From NCBI GenBank assembly GCA_018969165.1, contig JAGWYX010000197.1:1-6958 (forward strand): 6,958 bases of DNA, in the 5' to 3' direction. Both the position numbers and the translations under genes were made by a program. The notes under the pieces are model-generated. The model saw only the letters and a program-made list of their open reading frames with translations, did no database searches and was not told the DNA's origin. Of this stretch, positions 1 through 6,815 are shown one piece after another (positions within the stretch are counted from its first letter, which is position 1; the number at the start of each line of letters is the position of its first letter). This DNA comes from Verrucomicrobiota bacterium. Lineage in GTDB: Bacteria; Verrucomicrobiota; Verrucomicrobiia; Limisphaerales; JAGWYX01.

Positions 1-34
1 CGGGAGAAGCGGCGAAGGGAAAGGAGCATCGAAG

Positions 35-1162
35 ATGAAAGCCAAAGATGAAACGAGGTCCGAGGAGGGCCTCGCTCGATTGACCCGCCGCCAGTTTCTG
101 CGCGCCACCGGTGTCGCCACGGTCGCCGCCACCGGCCTGCCGGCTGTCCTGGCGGCCGATCAGTCGATCACGGTCGCCCTGGTGGGCTGCGCCCATATTC
201 ACACCGCCAGCTACGTCGGCTTGCTGACCCAACGCGAGGACGTGACGGTCAAGTTCGTCTGGGACCACGACGCGGCGCGCGCCAACAAATACGCCCGCCA
301 GTTGGAGGCGAAAGCAGTCGCGGATTTGGATCAAATCTGGTCGGACCCGGCGGTGACGGCGGTGGTGATTTGCTCGGAAACCAACCGGCATCGCGACCTG
401 GTCCTGGCGGCGGCCAGGGCGGGCAAGCACCTGTTCGTCGAGAAGCCGCTGGGCATCACCGCGCAGGAGAGCCGGGAGATGGCCGACGCGATTGAGCGGG
501 CGAACCGTTTGTTCACCACCGGCTACTTCATGCGCAGCGATCCGAAGCACATCTTCCTTCGGGCGGAGATCGCCCGCGGCGCCTTCGGCATGGTGACCCG
601 CGCCCGGGGTTCCAATTGCCATAACGGCTCATTGGGCGGGTGGTTTGACAAGGAATTCCGCTGGATGGCCGATCCGAGCATCGCCGGGTTCGGCGGCTTT
701 GGCGACCTGGGCACGCACAAACTGGACATCCTGATGTGGCTGCTGGGCGACGTGGAGGCAGTGAGCGCCGACCTTCGGGCGGTCACGCATCGGTACGGCG
801 AATGCGACGAGACGGGGGAGGGCCTGCTGCAATTCCAGAGCGGAATCATCGCGACGCTGGGGGCGGGGTGGGTGGACGTGGCCGACCCGGTGCAACTGAT
901 GGTCAGCGGCACCACGGCGCACGCCGTGGTCATCAATGGCCAGCTCTTTTATCAAAATGCCCACGTCCCCGGCGCGGATGGGAAGGAACCCTTCAAACAC
1001 CTGCCGCCGGCACCGCGCGAGCCGATCCAGCAATTCCTGGATGCGGTCGCGGGCAAGCAGGGCGAGCCGCTGGTCACGCCGCGCGAGGCGGCGGCGCGGG
1101 TCGCGGTGATGGAGGCGCTGTACCGGGCCTCCAGCCGCCGGGCGTGGGTGAAGCCCGCCTGA
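35..1162 (+). CDS. Tat-exported Gfo/Idh/MocA family oxidoreductase
   Basis: This 375-residue protein is a probable NAD(P)-dependent sugar or polyol oxidoreductase, likely exported folded. The N-terminus has a Tat signal: TRRQFLRATG with twin arginines R18-R19, a hydrophobic stretch to about residue 40 and likely cleavage near VLA-A or LAA-D (residues 38-42). A Rossmann-type domain starts at about residue 45. Its first loop reads VALVGCAHIHT (47-57) instead of the usual GxGxxG. The family signature EKP is at 136-138 (K137 is the expected catalytic lysine), and GDLGTHKLD (223-231) supplies the expected active-site H228. The C-terminal alpha/beta domain runs to about residue 370, so the length is normal for the family. 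The ATG is supported by AAAGGAG at 20-26, eight bases upstream. Substrate cannot be read from sequence. A gap of 248 bp separates it from the next gene, so it is probably not in the downstream operon. Family assignment is firm; the substrate is unknown. Confidence 0.93.
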   Translation: MKAKDETRSEEGLARLTRRQFLRATGVATVAATGLPAVLAADQSITVALVGCAHIHTASYVGLLTQREDVTVKFVWDHDAARANKYARQLEAKAVADLDQIWSDPAVTAVVICSETNRHRDLVLAAARAGKHLFVEKPLGITAQESREMADAIERANRLFTTGYFMRSDPKHIFLRAEIARGAFGMVTRARGSNCHNGSLGGWFDKEFRWMADPSIAGFGGFGDLGTHKLDILMWLLGDVEAVSADLRAVTHRYGECDETGEGLLQFQSGIIATLGAGWVDVADPVQLMVSGTTAHAVVINGQLFYQNAHVPGADGKEPFKHLPPAPREPIQQFLDAVAGKQGEPLVTPREAAARVAVMEALYRASSRRAWVKPA

Positions 1163-1186
1163 TGGCGCGGATATTTACTTTCCTAC

Positions 1187-1212
1187 TTGCAAAGAAAACC
1201 GTTCTTTATAAT
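1187..1212 (+). promoter_or_regulatory. Candidate promoter for the receptor/YfiR/kinase unit
   Basis: An AT-rich island in a very GC-rich background carries a perfect TATAAT (1207-1212). TTGCAA (1187-1192) is a -35-like hexamer, but the spacer is only 14 bases, short for a housekeeping sigma factor, and no better -35 is found at 16-18 bases. Transcription starting near 1219 would give a leader of about 190 bases before the ATG at 1411. It is the only clear AT-rich island between genes, and it lies upstream of the longest same-strand gene run. The location is plausible; the -35 is weak. Confidence 0.45.
1191..1207. repeat. 6-bp inverted repeat between the -35-like and -10 elements
   Basis: AAAGAA (1191-1196) and TTCTTT (1202-1207) form a perfect inverted repeat around a 5-base centre. 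It fills the spacer of the candidate promoter and touches the -10, a position suited to an operator bound by a dimeric regulator. The arms are short and A/T-only, so chance is possible. There is no T-tract following a GC stem, so it is not an intrinsic terminator for the upstream oxidoreductase. Confidence 0.3.
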
Positions 1213-1410
1213 ATCCCGCCGATCAACGGCCCCGCTTTAACCCATCCGGGCCCGCCCGATCGCGTGCTCCCCGACCACCAACCCTCCGCTGGCAAGGGCC
1301 GCGCGTGGAACGGGCTTGCGGGACCGACGCCCGCTCGAAGGGCAACCGGGAGGCGGCCCGCGTGGGGGGCTGGCGCATTCGACCGATCACCCGCAACGAA
1401 AGGACAGCCC
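1213..1410 (+). other. GC-rich untranslated leader, possibly structured
   Basis: No gene is visible in this stretch. If the promoter at 1187-1212 is real, this is the 5' leader of the receptor mRNA. GGGCCGC (1296-1302) is perfectly complementary to GCGGCCC (1353-1359). The enclosed segment holds a second possible hairpin, CGGGC (1311-1315) with GCCCG (1329-1333). The nested arrangement could be a regulatory RNA fold, but complementary GC words are common at this base composition. I could not match it to a known riboswitch; the cobalamin core motifs are absent. Confidence 0.25.
1399..1404 (+). promoter_or_regulatory. Ribosome binding site that sets the receptor start
   Basis: AAAGGA lies six bases before the ATG at 1411. 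It is the best Shine-Dalgarno sequence upstream of the receptor's signal peptide. The reading frame stays open back to 736, but that part overlaps the oxidoreductase gene in another frame. The GTG codons closer to the hydrophobic core (1474, 1591, 1594) have no comparable site. Confidence 0.6.
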
Positions 1411-3576
1411 ATGAATCGGCAGCGTTTCCCTGAGCTTCGAGAAGAGAGGTCCGCGCTTGGGCGCGGCCGCCGGGTGGGGGTCTCGGGAATCCAGGAGGTC
1501 AGCCGCCCCGGTTGCGCCGATGGGCGGGGTGAATGCCGCGGTTGGGCAGGACGAGGATGGCTCGGGCAAGCGGAGCGCGCCTGGCAGCCGGTGGTGCTGT
1601 GCGCAGGATGGCTGCTGGTGGCGGCGACCGGCGCGGTCGCGTCGGACGGGGTCAAGTCCACGGGGCAGGATTTGACGGATATTCCGATCGAGAAGCTGAT
1701 GGACATCGAGGTGACGTCGGTGGCCAAGAAGGCCGAGAAGCTTTCGGAATCGCCGGCGGCGGTGACGGTCATCACAGCCGACGACATCCGGCGATTCGGG
1801 GCGACGAGCATTCCGGAGGCGTTGCGTCTGGTGCCGGGGTTGGACGTGGCGCGTCTGGATGCCAACGAGTGGGCGATCAGCGCGCGTGGTTTCAACGATG
1901 TATTCGCCAATAAACTGTTGGTGATGATCGATGGGCGCAGCGTTTATACCCCGTTATTTTCGGGTGTCTTCTGGGATGTGCAGGACACGATGCTGGAGGA
2001 CATCGACCGGATCGAAGTGGTGCGGGGCCCCGGGGCGACGCTCTGGGGGGCCAACGCGGTCAACGGGGTGATCAACATCATTACCAAGAGCGCCAAGGAC
2101 ACGCAGGGAGCGTTGGCGACCGGCGGCGGCGGCACCGAGGAGTTGGGGTTTGGCGGGGTGCGGTATGGTGGGAAGCTGGCGGACAATGCCTGGTTTCGCG
2201 TTTACGGAAAGTATTTCGACATGGCCGACTTTCCGCTCTACAACGGGGCGCAGGCTTACGACGGGTGGCAGAAGGGGCAGGGCGGATTTCGGGCCGATTG
2301 GGATGTGTCGGACCGCAATGCGATCACGTTTCAAGGGGACGGTTACGCGGGGTTGGTCCACCAGGTGTTTGGGGCGACGGTGCCGGCCAATCCGCCGACG
2401 TTTTACGAGAGTCTGGCGGACCAGTTCAGCATGAGCGGCGGCAACTTGCAGGGGCGCTGGGTGCATACTTACTCGGAGGATTCGGATTTGCAGGTCCAAG
2501 CCTATTGGGACCACACCGAGCGGCACACGGAGATCTTCCAGGACAACCTCAATACCTACGACGTGGAACTGCAGCATCGATTCCCGGTCGGCACTTTCAA
2601 CGACGTGGTTTGGGGGCTGGGGTATCGCTACATGGTCGATCACGTCGGCAACAGTCCCACGGTGGCTTTGGCACCGGACCGGCTGACGGACCAGTTGTTC
2701 AGCGCGTTTGTGCAGGACGAAATCACGCTGGTGCCCGACCGTCTGCACCTGACCCTGGGATCCAAGTTGGAGCATAACGATTTCACGGGATTCGAGGTCG
2801 AGCCCGGGGCGCGCCTGTCCTGGACCCCGCAGGATCGGCACATGATCTGGGGGTCGATCTCGCGCGCGGTGCGGACGCCGTCGTTTGCGGAGGAGGACGT
2901 GACTTTGAACCATGCCAATCCGCCCGGTTCGCCGCTGCCTCCGACGACCTTGTATGGGGCGCCGGATTTTTTGTCCGAGGAGGTGATCGCCTACGAGATC
3001 GGCTACCGGGCGCAGCCGTTGGAGCGGGTTTCCTTTGACGTATCGACCTTTTACAATGTGTACAGCCACTTGCGGAGCCAGGAATTTGGCGCGCCGCCGG
3101 GCCAGGCCCCGGCCTTCCTCCCGTTTCACCTGGGCAACGGCTTGGGCGGGGATACCTACGGCGTGGAACTGGGTCCGACGTGGCGGGTCGCGGATTGGTG
3201 GCAGTTGCGGCCCAGCTACACCTGGTTGCACATGCATCTGTTCAAGGAGCCGGGCAGCACCGATCCCGGCTCGATTGCCCAGGAGGGCTGGAGTCCGCAG
3301 CAGCAATTCTCGCTGTTCTCCTCGATGGACCTGCCTTACAACCTGTCGTTCGACTGGGATGTGCGTTACGTGGACTCTTTGCCCGCGCTGGGCGTCCCCA
3401 GCTATGTGGTCATGGACCTGCGGCTTGGCTGGCGGCCGAGCCGGAACCTGGAGTTCGCGGTGGTAGCCCAGAACCTTGGGGAGAGTCAGCATGCCGAGTT
3501 TGTCCCGACCTTCATCAACACGCAACTGACCCAAGTCCCGCGTAGCGTGTACGCGCAGATGACCTGGCGGTTCTGA
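1411..3576 (+). CDS. TonB-dependent outer-membrane receptor
   Basis: This 721-residue protein is an outer-membrane beta-barrel for TonB-energised uptake of an unidentified ligand. A hydrophobic signal core (VVLCAGWLLVAATG, 61-74) ends in AVA-S, predicting cleavage after A77. The segment LMDIEVTSVAKK (96-107) is where the TonB box is expected. The plug domain spans about 110-228, with the typical motifs ITADDIRRFG (121-130), ISARGF (156-161), VMIDGRSVY (171-179), IDRIEVVRGPGATLWG (198-213) and NGVINIITK (218-226). The barrel fills 240-721 with alternating aromatic strands and ends in QMTWRF, with a C-terminal Phe as expected for BAM-assembled proteins. About 30 residues separate the signal peptide from the plug, too few for an STN signalling domain. 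The N-terminus is odd: some 60 Gly/Arg/Trp-rich residues precede the signal core, so the true start may be later than the annotated ATG. The YfiR gene follows after 27 bp. Ligand class cannot be told. Confidence 0.93.
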   Translation: MNRQRFPELREERSALGRGRRVGVSGIQEVSRPGCADGRGECRGWAGRGWLGQAERAWQPVVLCAGWLLVAATGAVASDGVKSTGQDLTDIPIEKLMDIEVTSVAKKAEKLSESPAAVTVITADDIRRFGATSIPEALRLVPGLDVARLDANEWAISARGFNDVFANKLLVMIDGRSVYTPLFSGVFWDVQDTMLEDIDRIEVVRGPGATLWGANAVNGVINIITKSAKDTQGALATGGGGTEELGFGGVRYGGKLADNAWFRVYGKYFDMADFPLYNGAQAYDGWQKGQGGFRADWDVSDRNAITFQGDGYAGLVHQVFGATVPANPPTFYESLADQFSMSGGNLQGRWVHTYSEDSDLQVQAYWDHTERHTEIFQDNLNTYDVELQHRFPVGTFNDVVWGLGYRYMVDHVGNSPTVALAPDRLTDQLFSAFVQDEITLVPDRLHLTLGSKLEHNDFTGFEVEPGARLSWTPQDRHMIWGSISRAVRTPSFAEEDVTLNHANPPGSPLPPTTLYGAPDFLSEEVIAYEIGYRAQPLERVSFDVSTFYNVYSHLRSQEFGAPPGQAPAFLPFHLGNGLGGDTYGVELGPTWRVADWWQLRPSYTWLHMHLFKEPGSTDPGSIAQEGWSPQQQFSLFSSMDLPYNLSFDWDVRYVDSLPALGVPSYVVMDLRLGWRPSRNLEFAVVAQNLGESQHAEFVPTFINTQLTQVPRSVYAQMTWRF

Positions 3577-3603
3577 GCCGGTCTCGGCCTTTCCCGCGAC
3601 CAG

Positions 3604-4206
3604 ATGGGAATCCTGTCACATCCCCACGCCTTCTTGTCTCGCGCGCGCAGCTTTGCGCGGGGCGCGCTCAGCCCTTTGCCGGCCAGCGGTGGCCTCTGGC
3701 TGGCCGCGGCCCTGACGGTCGCCGGCCAGGCCCCCCTCCCTTCCGAGTATCAGGTCAAGGCGGCGTTTCTCTACAATTTCGCCAAGTTCGTCGAGTGGCC
3801 GACCAATGCCTTTGCGGCGCCGGACACGCCGATCCTCATCGGGGTATTTGGCGAGAACCCCTTTGGTCACGATCTGGAGGCGACGGTGGCGGGCAAAATC
3901 ATCAATGGCCGGCAACTGGAGGTGCGGGCGGTCAAAACCCTGGCGGAGGCGCGGCGCTGCCATATCCTGTTTATCACCGCCGAGGAGCGGCGGCGGCGCG
4001 GGGACCTGCTGAATTCCCTGCAAAGCGCCAGTGTGTTGACCGTCAGCGAGGGCGCCCATCCCGGGGCGGGCGACGGGGTGATGATCGATTTGTTCATGGA
4101 ACGGAAACGGGTCTTGTTCTACATCGACAACGAAGCGGCGCAACGAGCGGGCTTGAAAATCAGCCCGCGACTGCTGAAACTGTCCCGTCGCAGCAGCAAC
4201 GATTGA
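3604..4206 (+). CDS. YfiR family (DUF4154) periplasmic regulatory protein
   Basis: This 200-residue protein matches the YfiR/DUF4154 family over nearly its whole length. Diagnostic blocks are PSEYQVKAAFLYNFAKFVEWP (46-66), IGVFGENPFG (79-88), KIINGRQLEV (98-107), CHILFI (119-124), SVLTVSE (143-149) and AAQRAGLKISPRLLKL (178-193). A signal-type segment LWLAAALTVAGQA (31-43) predicts export, with cleavage near A43. In Pseudomonas aeruginosa YfiR is a periplasmic repressor of the membrane enzyme YfiN. Here the neighbour is a kinase with a YfiN-like periplasmic sensor, so it probably gates that kinase (inference). C119 is the only cysteine, so no internal disulfide can form. The N-terminal region is long; an in-frame TTG at 3634 is an alternative start that would shorten it by ten residues. 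No clear Shine-Dalgarno precedes 3604, and the receptor stop lies 27 bp upstream, so translation may be coupled. Confidence 0.9.
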   Translation: MGILSHPHAFLSRARSFARGALSPLPASGGLWLAAALTVAGQAPLPSEYQVKAAFLYNFAKFVEWPTNAFAAPDTPILIGVFGENPFGHDLEATVAGKIINGRQLEVRAVKTLAEARRCHILFITAEERRRRGDLLNSLQSASVLTVSEGAHPGAGDGVMIDLFMERKRVLFYIDNEAAQRAGLKISPRLLKLSRRSSND

Positions 4207-4214
4207 TCCGCCCG

Positions 4215-6785
4215 ATGTCGCCAGGTTTGCTTCAGAACGTTTCGATTCAGCGCAAACTCACGCTGGTGATCATGGCCACGACGGGCACGGCCCTGCTGCT
4301 GATTTCGGGGGCCTTTGTGGCGTATGACCTGAAGACGTTCCGGGAGTCCCTGGTGGACAATTTGCGGACCTGGGCGGAGGCGATCGGGGGCCAAAGCGCC
4401 GCCGCGCTCGAAGTCGGCTACGAGACCGATGTCACCCAGTTCCTGGAGTCCTGGAAGGCCCCGGCGCACGTGGCGGTCGCCGCCATTTATCGTTTTCAAC
4501 CCGCGAACCTCTTCGGCAAACCTTACCGGCGAGCCGATCACGCCACCGTTGTCCCACCGCCTGTTCCCAACCCGTTTCCATCCGTGGACCAACACCAGTT
4601 CGAGGGCGATTACCTGGTCCTGTGGCATCCCATTCACTCCTCGCAGGACTTGGTGGGGGCCGTCTATCTCCAGTACGACCTGCGGGAAATCCACGATCGG
4701 CTCGTGCGCTACGCCGGCACCACCGCCTTGTTCAGCCTGCTGGCCGCCGCCGTGGCTTACCTGCTGTCCTCCCGGCTGCAGCGGGTGATTACCCGGCCCA
4801 TCTTTCACCTGGCCCAGACGGCGCGGGCCGTGTCGGCCGAGAAGAATTACGCCGTCCGCGCCGTCAAGCACGGGCAGGACGAGCTGGGACAGCTCATCGA
4901 CGGGTTCAACGAGATGCTGACCCAAATCCAGGAACGGGACGCCGCGTTGCAGAAGGCCCATGACGAGTTGGAGCGGCGGGTCCAGGAACGCACCCGCGAA
5001 TTACAACTGGAGATCGTCGAGCGCGAGCGGGCCGAGGCCGCGCTGCAGCAGCAGCTCACCCGGATCAGCCTGCTCAACGACATCACCCAGGCCATCTCCG
5101 AGCGCCAGGACCTGGAGAGCATCCTGCACGTGGTCCTGCGCCAACTGGAGGAGCACCTGGCGATCGAGCTGGGTTTGGTCGGCCTGTTCGAGCCCGCCAC
5201 CGGCCTGTTGACGGTCGCCGCCGTCCGGGCCCGGAGCGCGCCGCGCCTGGCCGGCCTGGAGTTGCGCGAGGCGCTGACGATCCCGCTGGAGGAATCGGGG
5301 CTGGGGATGTGCCGGCATGGGGAGACGGTTTATGTGCCGGACACCCGGCGGCTGGATGCGGCCTGGCTGCGCCGGCTGGCGGCGGTGGAGTTGTTCTCGG
5401 TCACCGCGGTGCCGCTGATGGTGGAGAACCGGCTGTTCGGCATTCTGGCGGTAGCCCGGAGCGGTCGGGCGGCGTTTAGCAGCCGCGAGGGGGAGTTTCT
5501 GCGGATGCTGAGCGAGCACGTGGCTTTGGCGGCGCACCAGGCCCGGCTGCACGCCAAGTTGCAGAGCGCTTACAACGAGCTGCGCCAGACCCAGCAGGCG
5601 GTCATGCAAGAGGAGCGGTTGCGCGCCCTCGGCCAGATGGCCAGCGGGATCGCCCATGATATCAACAACGCCCTTTCGCCCGCCGTCGGTTTTGCCGAAC
5701 TGCTGCTGCAGAGCGACCTGAACTTGAGTGTCACCAGCAAGAAATACCTGCAGAACATCAAGACCGCCGGCGACGACGTGATCCATATCGTGGCCCGGTT
5801 GCGCGAGTTTTACCGGCGACGGGAGGAACGGGAACCGCTCTTTCCGCTGAATCTGAACGAGGTGGTGGAACAGGTGATCGACCTGACCCGCCCGCGCTGG
5901 CGCGACATCCCCCAGGGTCGCGGGTTAATGGTCGAGGTGGGCTCCGAGTTGGATCCGGACATGCCGCCGCTGGTGGGCATTGAAAGCGAAATTCGCGAGG
6001 CCCTGACCAACCTGATCTTCAATGCCGTGGACGCGATGCCTGGCGGCGGGGCCGTGACCATCCGCACCCGTGCGGCCGGGCGGTCCCCGCGCGGACACAC
6101 CGATTACTTCCGCAAGCATGTCGTCGTCGAGGTCAGCGACACCGGCACGGGCATGGACGAGGAGACGCGCAAGCGGTGCCTGGAACCGTTCTTCTCCACC
6201 AAGGGTCAGCGGGGGACCGGTCTGGGGCTGCCGATGGTCTATGGGGTCATGGAACGGCACGAAGGCCAGATCGAGATCGACAGCGAGCTGGGCAAGGGCA
6301 CCACGGTGCGTCTGATCTTCCCGTTGCACGAACGAGCCCCCGACCGCCGCCCGGCGGCGCCGCCAGTCCGGGTTGCCGGCCCGCTGCGGATTCTGTGCAT
6401 CGACGACGAGCCGCTCGTCCGCGAGTTGCTGAAGGAAATCCTGCAGTTCGACGGGCACCTCGTTCATGTGGCCGACAGCGGCCAGGCGGGCGTGGACGCG
6501 TTTCGGGCGGCGACCAAGCAGGGGCGCCCCTTCGAGGTCGTCATCACCGACCTGGGCATGCCGCACCTGGACGGCCACCAGGTGGCCGGCATCCTCAAGC
6601 GGGAGTCCCCGGGCACGCCGGTCCTGATGCTGACCGGCTGGGGGGCGTTCATGACCGACAGCGGCCAGCCCTCGCCGGACGTGGCCGGCATCCTCAGCAA
6701 ACCGCCGCGGATGAATGACGTGCGTGAGGCCCTGGCCCGCGTCGCCGGCAAACCGGCGGTCCCGTTCGAAGCCGGGCGGAGTTGA
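4215..6785 (+). CDS. Hybrid sensor histidine kinase (CHASE8-like, HAMP, GAF, HisKA, HATPase_c, REC)
   Basis: This 856-residue inner-membrane protein starts a phosphorelay. TM1 is at about 17-38 and TM2 at about 168-188. The periplasmic segment between them (QSAAALEV near 60-67, then HVAVAAIYR and DLVGAVYLQYDL) resembles the CHASE8 domain of YfiN. HAMP follows at about 188-241, with P195 and the DELG motif (222-225), then a coiled coil to about 285 and a GAF domain at about 295-445. HisKA carries GIAHDINNALSP, with H481 as phospho-acceptor; D482 and N485 fit the DxxN phosphatase motif. HATPase_c shows N603 (N box), DTGTGM (642-647), FFSTKG (659-664) and GTGLGL (667-672). The C-terminal REC has D730/D731, phospho-acceptor D779, T807 and K829, so every catalytic residue is intact. 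The frame is open from 3795, but that part is the YfiR gene in another frame. ATG 4215, eight bases after the YfiR stop, is preferred; TTG 4203, overlapping that stop, is possible. No output regulator lies nearby. Confidence 0.93.
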   Translation: MSPGLLQNVSIQRKLTLVIMATTGTALLLISGAFVAYDLKTFRESLVDNLRTWAEAIGGQSAAALEVGYETDVTQFLESWKAPAHVAVAAIYRFQPANLFGKPYRRADHATVVPPPVPNPFPSVDQHQFEGDYLVLWHPIHSSQDLVGAVYLQYDLREIHDRLVRYAGTTALFSLLAAAVAYLLSSRLQRVITRPIFHLAQTARAVSAEKNYAVRAVKHGQDELGQLIDGFNEMLTQIQERDAALQKAHDELERRVQERTRELQLEIVERERAEAALQQQLTRISLLNDITQAISERQDLESILHVVLRQLEEHLAIELGLVGLFEPATGLLTVAAVRARSAPRLAGLELREALTIPLEESGLGMCRHGETVYVPDTRRLDAAWLRRLAAVELFSVTAVPLMVENRLFGILAVARSGRAAFSSREGEFLRMLSEHVALAAHQARLHAKLQSAYNELRQTQQAVMQEERLRALGQMASGIAHDINNALSPAVGFAELLLQSDLNLSVTSKKYLQNIKTAGDDVIHIVARLREFYRRREEREPLFPLNLNEVVEQVIDLTRPRWRDIPQGRGLMVEVGSELDPDMPPLVGIESEIREALTNLIFNAVDAMPGGGAVTIRTRAAGRSPRGHTDYFRKHVVVEVSDTGTGMDEETRKRCLEPFFSTKGQRGTGLGLPMVYGVMERHEGQIEIDSELGKGTTVRLIFPLHERAPDRRPAAPPVRVAGPLRILCIDDEPLVRELLKEILQFDGHLVHVADSGQAGVDAFRAATKQGRPFEVVITDLGMPHLDGHQVAGILKRESPGTPVLMLTGWGAFMTDSGQPSPDVAGILSKPPRMNDVREALARVAGKPAVPFEAGRS

Positions 6786-6815
6786 GGGTTTGCCAAGCAC
6801 CATTGCGGCGCACTT

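Noticed and set aside
1191..1212. Intrinsic terminator after the first oxidoreductase
   Set aside because: The only nearby dyad is A/T-only with a 6-bp stem and is followed by ATATCC, not a run of T.
736..1410. Upstream extension of the receptor reading frame
   Set aside because: It overlaps the oxidoreductase gene in another frame and translates to Gly/Arg-rich low-complexity sequence. The ribosome binding site at 1399-1404 supports a start at 1411.
1213..1410. Cobalamin riboswitch upstream of a TonB receptor
   Set aside because: This was considered because such receptors often carry one. I see neither the GCCACTG-like segment nor the expected B12-box pattern.
1206..1910. Ser/Pro/Arg-rich open frame on the - strand covering the leader and receptor start
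   Set aside because: It overlaps conserved plug-domain codons on the + strand and lacks recognisable motifs, which indicates a compositional artefact.
1954..3534. Long open frame of 526 codons on the - strand across the receptor gene
   Set aside because: It is antisense to a clear TonB receptor, has no recognisable domain, and is rich in Arg, Pro and Gln as expected of a GC-rich shadow frame.
3795..4214. Upstream extension of the kinase reading frame
   Set aside because: It overlaps the YfiR gene in a different frame and shows no domain; the first transmembrane segment follows soon after ATG 4215.
4815..6785. Diguanylate cyclase (GGDEF) output, as expected for a true YfiN
   Set aside because: The part after HAMP contains GAF, HisKA, HATPase_c and REC motifs, and no GGDEF-like sequence is present.
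5925..6803. Open frame of 292 codons on the - strand across the kinase 3' end
   Set aside because: The + strand carries intact HATPase_c and REC motifs here, and the antisense product resembles no family I know.
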